In this document: positions 28,105 through 36,635 of the stretch, one piece after another
Layout of the letters: each line of letters starts with the position of its first letter
Numbering within the stretch: the stretch's first letter is position 1
NCBI RefSeq assembly: GCF_002287175.1
Contig: NZ_LMVM01000033.1
Location: 62,001-126,000 of the forward strand
Reading direction: 5' to 3'
DNA length: 64,000 nt
Origin: Methanobacterium bryantii
Lineage (GTDB): Archaea; Methanobacteriota; Methanobacteria; Methanobacteriales; Methanobacteriaceae
The notes under the pieces: model-generated
Databases searched by the model: none
What the model was told of the DNA's origin: nothing
Seen by the model: the letters and a program-made list of their open reading frames with translations, nothing else
Position numbers and translations under genes: made by a program

Positions 28105-29298
28105 TCATACTCTTTTTCGCTCATAATCCATCTCCAAAGTTGTGATTAATTCATTATCTTCCTGAGAAATTTGCTTGAAAAGGGAAATGTAATTTTCGGT
28201 GATCTTATCCCATGAGTAATCATTTAACACGCGCTGATAGACTTCATTCTTAAGATATTGACATGTTTCAGGATAGTTATATACGAGTTCAAGTTTTCTT
28301 GCAAGCTCAGAACTGTTTTTAAAATAAAATGCAGATTTCCCACAAACTTCACGGTTAAATGGATTATCATGGGCTATAATTATATTACGAGAAACTGCTG
28401 CCTCTAAAAGGGAAGGATTAGTTCCCCCAACCGAATGACCGTGAATATAAGCCCTACAATTCTGCCTGAGCATGTTTAAAAATTTTTGATCATAGATTGA
28501 CCCCATAAATATTACATCCGAGGGCATATCGACAGTTATAGACTCAATTTTTTCCCGATATTGGGAACTGGTGAAATCCCCCACTACCAAAAGAGGGATG
28601 CTATCATTCATCTGGGAAAAAGCCTCAATTATGGTTTGAATATTGTTTTCGGGCTCCATACGGGCTACTACCAAAAAATAATTCCCAGGAGTTATTTTCA
28701 AGGAAGTATACCTTTTAATCTGCTCTTTAAAGTCGTTGTCCCTGACAATACGGCCATACGTGTCGATCCCATATGAAATATAAACTGTTTTGTCCAGATA
28801 TTTTTTATTTACATAATTTTTCATCTCTTGAGAATCGACAATTATTTTATGCGCGAATATGGTGGCCATAATATGATTTAATTTCAGAAGCCATCTCTCC
28901 AATAGATTGAACTTACTCCTCTTCCACATGACTCCATCTATGTTTACAATAAGCTTTGACTTCCTACTGAGAATCAACGGAATGAAAAAAAACATACCTA
29001 CTTCTATACCCAGGAAGTAAATCAGTTCATGTTTTCGGCTTAATTTTATCAGAAAGTATATATCCGAAAGATTCTCATAAAATTTCCTTAAAAAATAATT
29101 TTCAGGTGGTTTTATTGGAAAGTATTCCAGTGCTGCGCCCTTATAACTATTTTTACGTGAGTGATGGGATTCATATTCACAGCTTACCGAAACTTCATAT
29201 CCTCTTTCTACCAGATTTTCAGTTAATCCCTGTGCAAATGTTTCAAATCCCCCATATTTGGCAGGTATACCTCTTGAACCTACAATTGCAATTTTCAT
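28105..29298 (-). CDS. Glycosyltransferase with DUF1972 N-terminal domain (rhamnosyltransferase-like)
   Basis: The first 185 residues match the DUF1972 type: MKIAIVGSRGIPAKYGGFET, LEYFPIK and WKRSKFN. The rest is a GT4 donor domain with YFLVVARMEPENNI, IHGHSVGGTNPSLLEA near residue 290 and a normal C-terminus. Members add rhamnose or similar sugars in surface glycans of bacteria and archaea. Ribosome site GGTG. It is followed by a 142-bp gap before the GT2 gene and preceded by a 35-bp gap. Confidence 0.85.
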   Translation of the reverse strand: MKIAIVGSRGIPAKYGGFETFAQGLTENLVERGYEVSVSCEYESHHSRKNSYKGAALEYFPIKPPENYFLRKFYENLSDIYFLIKLSRKHELIYFLGIEVGMFFFIPLILSRKSKLIVNIDGVMWKRSKFNLLERWLLKLNHIMATIFAHKIIVDSQEMKNYVNKKYLDKTVYISYGIDTYGRIVRDNDFKEQIKRYTSLKITPGNYFLVVARMEPENNIQTIIEAFSQMNDSIPLLVVGDFTSSQYREKIESITVDMPSDVIFMGSIYDQKFLNMLRQNCRAYIHGHSVGGTNPSLLEAAVSRNIIIAHDNPFNREVCGKSAFYFKNSSELARKLELVYNYPETCQYLKNEVYQRVLNDYSWDKITENYISLFKQISQEDNELITTLEMDYERKRV

Positions 29299-29333
29299 AT
29301 TGGCACCTATTTTAAAACGATATTATACCCCAG

Positions 29334-30005
29334 TTAACTCCTGTAAAATAATAACGTCCTGAATATTCTCCATCCATCCTTTACTGAGTTCAATTTTGGT
29401 TCATCTATCCTACAGTTGTAATTAATAGGGACTTCAAAAACTCTAAAATTCACTTTAGAAACTTTTGCAAGCATTTCAGCCTCCAATTCAAATCCATTAG
29501 AATCTATACCTGTTTGCAACAGATATTCTATAACTTTTCTTTTAAAAGCCCAGTATCCAGTACAGACATCTGATATGTTAATATAAAATAAACTTGCAAC
29601 GAAACTCAGGATATGATTACCAACTAAATTAAGTTTACTAATAGAACCATCTTTTCTTTCACCATTCAACCGAGACCCGAGAACTAAATCTGCTTTATCT
29701 TCTACTAACCGTTTTATAAGATTTGAAGCATCTTTAGGATCATATGTATTATCTGCATCCATCATTACAACATAATCCGAATTAACTTTTTCAAAACCTT
29801 TTCTTATTGCATTACCTTTTCCCTGCTTTTTTTCGTTAATTACTGTTACACCAGCTTTCTTTGCAATTTCCGGAGTTTTATCCTCCGAATTATTATCAAC
29901 TACTAATATTTTTGAATTTGGATATAATATCTTGATATTATTCAAAAGAGTCCCAATTGATTTTTCTTCATTATATGCAGGAATTAAAAATGTTACATCT
30001 TCCAT
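29334..30005 (-). CDS. GT2 glycosyltransferase, dolichyl-phosphate mannose synthase-like (soluble form)
   Basis: A 223-residue DPM1-like enzyme without membrane anchor: LIPAYNEEKSIG, LVVDNNSEDKT near 34, MMDADNTYDP near 78 and GSRLNGERKDG. It would load a lipid carrier or start a glycan. It is a shorter relative of the anchored enzyme at 136-1137. A strong GGGGAG ribosome site precedes the ATG; a possible tiny frame ends within that ribosome site (30018-30125). Confidence 0.85.
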   Translation of the reverse strand: MEDVTFLIPAYNEEKSIGTLLNNIKILYPNSKILVVDNNSEDKTPEIAKKAGVTVINEKKQGKGNAIRKGFEKVNSDYVVMMDADNTYDPKDASNLIKRLVEDKADLVLGSRLNGERKDGSISKLNLVGNHILSFVASLFYINISDVCTGYWAFKRKVIEYLLQTGIDSNGFELEAEMLAKVSKVNFRVFEVPINYNCRIDEPKLNSVKDGWRIFRTLLFYRS

Positions 30006-30017
30006 TACGTTCTCCCC

Positions 30018-30125
30018 TTATTTTTGAAATTTCGTATTACTCCATTCATCGAATTTCTATAATTCCTTGAACGCTTTTTTAATCCTCCACACTTTCAAAT
30101 AACAATATATCCAAGGGAATCTCAT
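30018..30125 (-). other. Possible small reading frame with in-frame TAG
   Basis: An ATG at 30125 has AGGTGAT at ideal distance. The frame gives 22 codons (MRFPWIYCYLKVWRIKKAFK, then EL) to a TAG at 30057-30059; beyond the TAG the same frame runs 12 codons to a TAA at 30018-30020 next to the ribosome site of the GT2 gene. It may be a small basic membrane-active peptide, a leader, or the stub of a lost gene. Too short to decide. Confidence 0.3.
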
Positions 30126-30265
30126 TTGATCACCTGTTTTACCTCTGTTTCATTGTTAAATTCTGCGATTCTTTCAATACTACCGCTATTTATTTATAAA
30201 ATAGCAGCATACTCATTTTAACCGTTTAAACTCCAGCAAATTACTTTAGCAAATTCCCTTATTTT

Positions 30266-30718
30266 TCAATGAATGAAAATAATCTTATTTTTGAAGTTCA
30301 TACAAGGTACACAATTAACGTCATAATATACATTAAGCATATTTAGCGCATTTAACGCAGGATATAGCTCCATATTATCTGATATAAATTTTAATATCTT
30401 TGAAACATCTATTTGGAGAGTATCATCAGCCACAGCCCAACAAAAGGAATTTAAAATCATGTTTATGTATTCTTCAAGCAATTTACCGCATTTAACATTT
30501 AAAAATTGGACAATTACAACAGGAAAGTGGTATAAATTGCAAAAATAGTTATTACAAAGTCCAGCAAGCATTTTAGTAATATAATAATAAATATGAAATT
30601 TATGAGCTTTTGTTACCATTTCCGAGTTTAATTCAGATAATCCAGAAGAAAGATTAGTTATTATATAATCATTTACTTTTAGTATTAACATAGCTTCATT
30701 TTTATTTAATATATTCAT
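30266..30718 (-). CDS. Hypothetical protein, 150 residues
   Basis: Not recognised. It is mostly helical in appearance, with hydrophobic patches (YYYITKMLAGL, FPVVIVQFL) and seven Cys, two of them in the C-terminal CVPCMNF. The support for coding is the ribosome site GGAGAAGGAA about 6 bp before the ATG, an open frame in A/T-rich DNA, and its orientation with the genes that follow. There is no paralogue in the window. It stands at the start of the minus-strand group, so it could be a regulator or a leftover frame. Confidence 0.5.
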   Translation of the reverse strand: MNILNKNEAMLILKVNDYIITNLSSGLSELNSEMVTKAHKFHIYYYITKMLAGLCNNYFCNLYHFPVVIVQFLNVKCGKLLEEYINMILNSFCWAVADDTLQIDVSKILKFISDNMELYPALNALNMLNVYYDVNCVPCMNFKNKIIFIH

Positions 30719-31832
30719 GGGATTCCTTCTCCAGATAGTCTGAAATATACTATAAATTTTGAACTGTACATTTTATTGATAATAATATTCTTATTATAAG
30801 TACTATTTAATACTAACTATTATTATATTAATAAAAAAAAGGATAGGTGAACTTTAACCACCAAATGATGAAAATTGATAATTTACCTGTTATAAATTAA
30901 AGATAGTAATAAAAACCCAAAAAATATCCATTAAAAAATGAATAATGTTTATAAAAACAGGATTTATGAATTAATTAAAAAACAGATGAAAAAAAGCGCA
31001 GTATTGAATTATATAAGGCAATAAAACTGATTATGAGAATTGATATCAAAAATTAAGGACATCATAAAAAAATAGTTTTAAAATATACATACTCCACTTT
31101 ATTAACAAAATTTCACTGTTTGCAGTAGATTTCAAAATGGTAATAAACTATTTTAATATATTATAAAAATTATTGTAAACATTACAATAAATTCGTTCAT
31201 CTAGAGAATTCTAGAAGACATTGAAAGGCAAATATAATCCAATAAATTATTAATTTAACAGTTCAATTTAAGGAACATTAGAATGACAATATTAATTTAT
31301 CGTTTATATAATGCTTCTTAAAAAGGTAAAAATCAATAATGGATTTTTTTTGTTGTATTAACTCTCCAGATATAACATTAATACATATAACATCATCATA
31401 AGGAGTAACCATTAATAATATTATATATTTACCATGTTAAAAGGTTTCTACTCCTTTTTAAACTGTAAATCAACATGTAAAAAAATTAAAAATTAAAGAA
31501 TAAGTAATGCCAGATCATCGAAAATATAAAATAACTTAAAAATGGTACTAGTTCTATAATAAATACAGTGTAATATTTAATAATTTTATTAGTACATATA
31601 ACAGTTTTTACAGTTTTATTATTTTTAAGAGTGTTAACCTCAATTAATTTAGATTTATGTGTCCTATTAATACAATTTTATTAAAGAGATATGTTAATAG
31701 AATTTTTAAACTTATTCATACATTTTGAACAATTCTAAAATATAAATAAAATATTCTGATAGTACCAAATTAATACCAAACTTTATAAGGAAGTAATAAT
31801 AAATAAATGTATTGTAATAACGGAGGTGTTAT
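30719..31832. other. 1.1-kb AT-rich region without a recognisable gene
   Basis: No frame with a ribosome site exceeds a dozen codons. It is long for this genome and lies at the border between the first glycan island and cassette copy 2. The right end holds the copy 2 promoter. An AAGGAGT at about 31399 is followed by no useful frame. No clear repeat or tRNA is visible. Confidence 0.5.
31781..31832 (+). promoter_or_regulatory. Promoter and leader of cassette copy 2
   Basis: CTTTATAAGG (31781-31790) is the TATA-like box; the distance from TATAA to ATG, 49 bp, equals that of copy 1 at 1418-1467. The last 20 bp, with GGAGGTG between ATAAC and GTTAT, are identical to copy 1. Confidence 0.6.
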
Positions 31833-32069
31833 ATGATATCGACCGTAACAACCACCACGACAGCAGTGACCTTAACACAGGTCATGACTTACAGTATAAT
31901 AGCAGTGATAGCACTAATAACATTTCTAGCATTTAAAGAAATTCTAAGCACAGAAGTACGCAAAAATGAACGAATACAAACATTTATCGAAGGAGCCAAC
32001 GTTGCAATAGTTCCATTGCTGATGGTATTTGTATCTGTTGTAGGCTACAAAGTGGTGACAGTTATTTAG
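31833..32069 (+). CDS. Small two-helix membrane protein, cassette copy 2 (unknown function)
   Basis: A 78-residue paralogue of the protein at 1467-1703 with the same start (MISTVT), the same two hydrophobic segments and the same end (VGYKVVTVI). Most of the roughly 17 changes are conservative and lie in the N-terminus and the loop. Strong ribosome site; the TAG stop overlaps the AGGAGGT of the next gene as in copy 1. Preservation of length and of both helices indicates selection on both copies. Confidence 0.8.
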   Translation: MISTVTTTTTAVTLTQVMTYSIIAVIALITFLAFKEILSTEVRKNERIQTFIEGANVAIVPLLMVFVSVVGYKVVTVI

Positions 32070-32081
32070 GAGGTATTTTGG

Positions 32082-32702
32082 ATGGATAAAAAAATCGTAT
32101 TAGCCATAATCCTAATGGTTGCCGTAGTAATGGGAGGAATTGCATATGCAAATATTCCTCAAACTGGATCCCAACAAAATACAGCCGTCTCTGGAAACGC
32201 CACTAATGTCGAATTTCAAAACAATGCAACAACATGGAAACACGTAGTAGCTGCATTTGACATAACCAAAACCGATGGAAGTAAGAAAAAAATCTACTCT
32301 GACTTATGGATTAAACCAAGAGGAACTGCAAATGTAGATTTAAGCCGTGCCTTAGGCTATGGAAATCAACCACTCCCCAAAGGAACTAAAATAAAAATGA
32401 ATACATACAAAGACCCTAATGTCCCTGTTTCCCAACTCCCTAATGGAATTACAGATAGTAGAATAACCACAACCGCAGATCCAACCTTAGGGGGGCAATT
32501 TTTAGCCTCAATCACAGCAATAAGTAGTTCAAGAAAGATCATAACCAGCAGTACATCACTCATTATAAAAGTGAAAATTATCATTATAAAAGTGATAATA
32601 TCAGGACCACTGTGTGTAAACACTGGAGGATCAACTATTACGCTACCATCGAACGGAAACAGCCAGATAATCCAAGGATCATGGCTACGTCTTCTCATTT
32701 AG
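32082..32702 (+). CDS. Exported protein of unknown function, cassette copy 2
   Basis: A 206-residue paralogue of 1716-2420: the same signal-like N-terminus (MDKKIVLAIILMVAVVMGG, then IAYANIPQTG) and the same core with WKHVVAAFDIT, DLWIKP and NQPLPKGT. After about residue 145 it differs fully and carries an odd Ile/Lys run made by a 21-bp in-frame repeat (TCATTATAAAAGTGA at 32560-32574 and 32581-32595). A PLCxNxGG segment returns near the end in both copies (GPLCVNTGG here, VPLCANAGG in copy 1). It is probably displayed or secreted; function unknown. Confidence 0.75.
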   Translation: MDKKIVLAIILMVAVVMGGIAYANIPQTGSQQNTAVSGNATNVEFQNNATTWKHVVAAFDITKTDGSKKKIYSDLWIKPRGTANVDLSRALGYGNQPLPKGTKIKMNTYKDPNVPVSQLPNGITDSRITTTADPTLGGQFLASITAISSSRKIITSSTSLIIKVKIIIIKVIISGPLCVNTGGSTITLPSNGNSQIIQGSWLRLLI

Positions 32703-33025
32703 ACCAGAACATGAAATAACTAAAATGTAAAAAACCAAACCAGATAAATAATAAATTTATCTCAATAGATTGTTAATCTCCTCAAACATTACCAAAAACT
32801 CTTAAAATTAAAGATTCTTTACATTTATTCAATTAAAATACATATAAACAAGCAAAAACTCTTATTTTTGCTTTAAAAATCCCAAATTTCTAAATAATTA
32901 ACGGTAAAAATCTTTGATTTTTGCGGTTGTAAACATAGTTTACAAATTTTAATGTTTGAGGCTTGTTTTATTCAAAGCCAAAGCTGGAAAAATAAGAATT
33001 TAAAATTATATACTCGAGTGATATA
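32703..33025. other. Intergenic region inside cassette copy 2 with hairpin modules
   Basis: No gene. The left half is plain A/T-rich; the right half holds the hairpins listed at 32906-32979. Copy 1 also has hairpins in the same place, between the second and third genes, but the sequence is different. Confidence 0.6.
32906..32979. repeat. Three hairpin modules
   Basis: AAAAATC/GATTTTT (32906-32922), TTGTAAAC/GTTTACAA (32927-32945) and GGCTT/AAGCC (32960-32979). The first and the following GCGGTTG resemble the modules and the ACGGTTG linker at 1-60 of the window. Confidence 0.6.
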
Positions 33026-33637
33026 ATGACAGAAAAAAGAAAACTATACATATTCACTGCAGTTATTATATCTGGAATTTTAGTTTTTGGAATTGCAAGC
33101 AGTGCCATTGAAGGTTTTTTATTTGACCAAATACCCTACAACTACACGTCTTATCTTTCAATACCCTCAAACTCCCCTGATGCTGCTTCTATCGATGGCT
33201 ATTATAAATTATACGGAAAGGGGCGTAATTTTAATTTCCACATAGTCCTTCCAGGAGCTGAAGGCCAGGAAAGTCCCCTTGATTATACAGCAGATGGGCT
33301 TAACGGTACTGGTAAAATAAATGATATAAGCATAACTTACGGCACTATTACATCACTTTTATCAGGTAATTTTAAAAATGCCCTTTTCAACACTAAAATC
33401 AATGGTAATTACACCATGGCATGTGCCGCATGGACAGGTTACGGTAAATTCACAAATAACGGCCAAAATTTCCTGGGAAACTTCAAAATAGACGGAGTAA
33501 TGACAGACTGGGAAGGAACATTCCAGTTAGTTCCTGAAAATAATCAAATAAGCTTAAAAACAGACTATATATTCTATCCACACGACAACAAAACTTCAAA
33601 TAACATTAAAGAAGTTAAAAAAATCTATTATCTGTAG
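33026..33637 (+). CDS. N-anchored extracellular protein of unknown function, cassette copy 2
   Basis: A 203-residue paralogue of 2601-3206: one N-terminal hydrophobic segment (IFTAVIISGILVFGIASS), then a polar domain with identical blocks such as DQIPYNYTSY, FNFHIVLPGAEG and SPLDYTADGLNGTGKIN. Sequons NYT and NGT are conserved. Ribosome site GTGAT. About two thirds of residues match copy 1 by eye, with no frame damage in either. Confidence 0.75.
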   Translation: MTEKRKLYIFTAVIISGILVFGIASSAIEGFLFDQIPYNYTSYLSIPSNSPDAASIDGYYKLYGKGRNFNFHIVLPGAEGQESPLDYTADGLNGTGKINDISITYGTITSLLSGNFKNALFNTKINGNYTMACAAWTGYGKFTNNGQNFLGNFKIDGVMTDWEGTFQLVPENNQISLKTDYIFYPHDNKTSNNIKEVKKIYYL

Positions 33638-33730
33638 CTAACTTTGTTCCTTAAATGAACAATATTTACAAAAAAAGAAATTTAAAGAGAAATTAAAACG
33701 CTTCAATTTCTCAATATTTATTTTTAAAAA

Positions 33731-35491
33731 CTATTTTTCTTCAATATCCATTACATCTGGCTCTAGGCCCAAATTAGACTCTACATCAACTACCTGCATT
33801 TTATGCACATAATTGGCTCCACGGAGCCCGGATAATACAGCCCCTATAGCACAGAATGCTGCACCTATATAAAATGACATTCTAAGAGCAGGCATAAATG
33901 CCTCTGCAAGTGTTTGTGGGAACCATGTAGTGCCTGTAAGTATCGTCAAAGTACTTTGAGGTATGGAAGATACAAACTGAGTTGGCAATGCGCTGAGTAT
34001 TGTGCTTACAGGGTTAAAACCCAGGAATGCTGAAAACAGAGCACCTGTCGGTGGAATGCTGCTTAAAACTGGAGCTAGCTGTACTGCACCAATACTTGCC
34101 AGTGAAGATGTCATAGCACCAGGGAACTTCTGAGTGATTCCTACAATAACTATGGTGAAGAACATAGCCATACTTGCAGTAAATGCAGTCATTATTACCG
34201 TTGTTATCATACCTGAGGCAACTCCCCTGTCTTTTGGTGATACAGAATTCATTATGGATGCAGTGTTTGGTGAACTAAACATTCCCTGTCCTATACCCAT
34301 CATGAATATTGCTGCGCCAAATTCAAGGTAACCGAAGTCATATGGAAGTGCTGCAAGTACCAAAAATGCAGCTGCTGAAATAACCATTCCAAAAGTTGCA
34401 ATCCACCTTGGGCCGTATTTATCAGAGAGCATTCCAGAAATAGGCCCCATTACTACAACTCCCAAAGTAAGAGGCAGCATGTACACACCAGCCCAAAACG
34501 GAGTTGATTCATAGCTGTAGCCATGAAGAGGCAGCCAAATACCCTGTAAAAGGATAATCAACATGAACATCATTCCTCCTCTACCCATAGCATTCAGGAA
34601 ACCAGCTATATTAGCATAGCTGAACATCTTTATTTTGAAGAGGTCCATTCTAAACATTGGGTTTTCTGCACGGTTTTCAATGAATGGGAACACCGCAAGC
34701 AGTGCAAATCCTATAATCATTGATACAATTACCCATGGATTATGCCAGCCCATAGCGTCATTACCATAAGGCATTAAACCATAGGTTATTCCAAGTAATA
34801 TGCTTGTTATTGAGGCAACAAAGACTATATTACCTACAATATCGATTTTTGTATTTGGATCCCTGTATGATATCTCCTTAAGTTTAAGGAACGACCAGAT
34901 GGTACCCAATAGTCCAAAGGGCACGCTGACCAGGAAAACAAATCTCCAGTCATATATTGCAAGAATACCGCCAAGCAGCAGCCCAATAAACTGTCCTGAC
35001 ATGAATGCAACCATGTTGATACCCAATGCTTTACCTCTCTCGCTGACAGGGAAGGCATCAGTTAATAATGCTGAACCATTCGCCATTAAGAATGCAGCGC
35101 CTATTGCCTGAATAATCCTGAATGCAATAATTTCTATAGCGCCAATGTCACCTGTTCCTGGAGTTAAATAGAGAAGGATAGAACCAACTGTAAATATTAA
35201 AAATCCAATCTTAAACAGCTTTACCCTACCATAAATATCCGACAAACGCCCGAAACCAAGCATTAATGTTGCTGTTACCAGACTGTATCCCATCAGTATC
35301 CACAGGAGATACTGGAATGAATTGAGGGGGTCAATATGAATACCATTGAAAATGGCAGGTAATGAAATTAAAGTTATACTTCCATTAATTGAGCTCATTA
35401 ACCCTGACATTATAACGTTGATCATTACGACCCATTTATAATCAAGCCCACGTTTTTTTCCTATACTTTTGCCTGAAACTGTACTGTTCAA
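33731..35491 (-). CDS. MFS transporter, DHA2 (EmrB/QacA) 14-helix drug exporter type
   Basis: A 586-residue protein with about 14 membrane segments. Family marks: [15 protein letters not shown] after helix 2, [16 protein letters not shown] in the helix 4 region, and a second loop DKYGPRW. It probably exports a hydrophobic compound by proton antiport. The start is TTG with AGGTGA upstream (reads MNSTVSG). Three TACGT repeats lie behind the promoter (35551, 35569, 35588), which suggests regulated expression. The AbrB-type gene lies directly upstream in the same direction. Confidence 0.85.
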   Translation of the reverse strand: MNSTVSGKSIGKKRGLDYKWVVMINVIMSGLMSSINGSITLISLPAIFNGIHIDPLNSFQYLLWILMGYSLVTATLMLGFGRLSDIYGRVKLFKIGFLIFTVGSILLYLTPGTGDIGAIEIIAFRIIQAIGAAFLMANGSALLTDAFPVSERGKALGINMVAFMSGQFIGLLLGGILAIYDWRFVFLVSVPFGLLGTIWSFLKLKEISYRDPNTKIDIVGNIVFVASITSILLGITYGLMPYGNDAMGWHNPWVIVSMIIGFALLAVFPFIENRAENPMFRMDLFKIKMFSYANIAGFLNAMGRGGMMFMLIILLQGIWLPLHGYSYESTPFWAGVYMLPLTLGVVVMGPISGMLSDKYGPRWIATFGMVISAAAFLVLAALPYDFGYLEFGAAIFMMGIGQGMFSSPNTASIMNSVSPKDRGVASGMITTVIMTAFTASMAMFFTIVIVGITQKFPGAMTSSLASIGAVQLAPVLSSIPPTGALFSAFLGFNPVSTILSALPTQFVSSIPQSTLTILTGTTWFPQTLAEAFMPALRMSFYIGAAFCAIGAVLSGLRGANYVHKMQVVDVESNLGLEPDVMDIEEK

Positions 35492-35550
35492 CTGATCACC
35501 TGTTAATTAAATGAAATAGCATTCTCTCTGGAGCTAATATTTATTTAAAA

Positions 35551-35592
35551 TACGTTGAGATGCTGTATTACGTAAAATTAAGTTTAATACGT
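35551..35592 (-). promoter_or_regulatory. Three spaced TACGT repeats upstream of the MFS gene
   Basis: TACGT occurs at 35551 (as TACGTT), 35569 (inside the palindrome TTACGTAA, 35568-35575) and 35588, with 18-19 bp steps, about two helical turns. They lie directly behind a TATA-like TTTTAAATAAATA on the minus strand (around 35537-35549). An operator array is plausible. Confidence 0.45.
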
Positions 35593-35641
35593 TTTATTTA
35601 AATGTTGATTTATTATTAAAATAAAATTTTAAAATTATAAC

Positions 35642-35905
35642 CTATTCATCTTTTTTATTATCTATATCTCCATAATCTTTATTTTCAACTATTTGAAGGG
35701 CGATATCTTTCATTGTATCTGCTTTTGCAAGCAAATCTTCCGCTTTCATAATTAAGATTCCTTTGCCTTCAAGTCCCCGCACAACTAGAGTATCTCCGCT
35801 TTGTATATCGAATAATTCCCTAATACATTTGGGAATTACGATTTGACCCCGTTCACCTACTTTAGCCGTGCTGAGAACACATTTTCTGTTACTTTTATGA
35901 TTCAT
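35642..35905 (-). CDS. AbrB/SpoVT-type DNA-binding protein
   Basis: An 87-residue swapped-hairpin protein: STAKVGERGQIVIPKCIREL, then FDIQSGDTLVV, followed by ILIMKAEDL and an acidic tail. Archaeal members act as dimeric transcription regulators or antitoxins. No toxin gene is beside it, so a regulator is more likely; the MFS exporter 150 bp downstream is the natural target. An imperfect inverted repeat TATCG...CGATA lies about 45-75 bp upstream of the start. Confidence 0.85.
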   Translation of the reverse strand: MNHKSNRKCVLSTAKVGERGQIVIPKCIRELFDIQSGDTLVVRGLEGKGILIMKAEDLLAKADTMKDIALQIVENKDYGDIDNKKDE

Positions 35906-36283
35906 TTTTAACCACTTGAAAATTCATGTAAATCATATTTATCGTACTTATCACATTTATGCGATAGATTATATTTAAATGTATTGAAGTGAAGATCATA
36001 TAGATCAATCTATGTACTTCAAATAAAAATATCCTATAACTAATTAGAACTTATAAAGCAAATACAATTACTAAATATTAAAAAAAAGCCGTTTAAAATA
36101 ATATTTTACTTAAACAGCGAATTTTTACCTATTAAAAATGGTTTTAAAGACATACTATGTTTTATTTAAAATGACAGTATGTCCCATTCAATTATTATCC
36201 AGATCCATTATAAATCCTTAAAATAAAATTTTACAGTCATATCTAAAAACAGAACCGATAAAGTACCATAATACTAAAATAAC

Positions 36284-36409
36284 AATTAAGGCTCTGTTTA
36301 AAAAATTGTTTTTATTGCTATATAAATCTATCGGCTGTCCGATACTTGTAAAATTAACCTGAAAATTTGAGGTCATTTTATTTTTTTTCAAGTTAATTTA
36401 GCCTTAATT
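36284..36409. repeat. MITE-like or structured 126-bp segment
   Basis: Ends are perfect 10-bp inverted repeats AATTAAGGCT and AGCCTTAATT. Inside are a second pair AAATTAAC/GTTAATTT and a hairpin TATCGG-CTGT-CCGATA (36329-36344). There is no frame. It could be a miniature inverted-repeat element or a folded RNA. Confidence 0.4.
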
Positions 36410-36575
36410 ATGTTAATAATGAAATATAATACCTAAAAACCATTATAAATACCGTTTTCATTAAGTAAAACTGCATATCCAAATTATATATCCTAAATTT
36501 TATGATCCCTAAATATTTAATTTCCAAAGGTTAATCCCCATTATAAAACCGTATTTTCCTATCATTCATCTAGAA

Positions 36576-36594
36576 GTAAATATTTATAGTTTAC
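36576..36594 (+). promoter_or_regulatory. Promoter of hsp20 with palindrome across the TATA box
   Basis: GTAAA-TATTTATAG-TTTAC: 5-bp arms enclose the TATA box TATTTATA (36581-36588), 48 bp before the ATG. A repressor bound here would block TBP, as Phr does at heat-shock genes of Pyrococcus; that link is by analogy only. Confidence 0.5.
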
Positions 36595-36635
36595 AAACCA
36601 AATATAATACTGACTCAAAAAATGAGGCCGATAAA

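Larger units (their letters stand above)
35906..36635. other. Divergent intergenic region with a MITE-like structure and the hsp20 promoter
   Basis: No gene. It contains the AbrB promoter side, a 126-bp segment with 10-bp inverted ends (36284-36409), and the hsp20 promoter at 36576-36594. The rest is AT-rich. Confidence 0.6.

Noticed and set aside
30018..30125. TAG codon read as pyrrolysine in the tiny frame
   Set aside because: Pyrrolysine is known in Methanosarcinales, Methanomassiliicoccales and a few others, not in Methanobacteriales, and no Pyl genes are in the window.
31201..31216. TCTAGAGAATTCTAGA palindromic motif in the 1.1-kb gap as a recombination site
   Set aside because: A single short palindrome in AT-rich DNA without a recombinase gene or second copy is not enough.
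34800..35111. 103-codon plus-strand frame inside the MFS gene
   Set aside because: It is antisense to well-conserved membrane helices of the transporter and has no ribosome site.
35642..35905. AbrB-type protein as antitoxin of a toxin-antitoxin pair
   Set aside because: No PIN, MazF or other toxin-sized gene adjoins it; the neighbours are an exporter and a long intergenic region.
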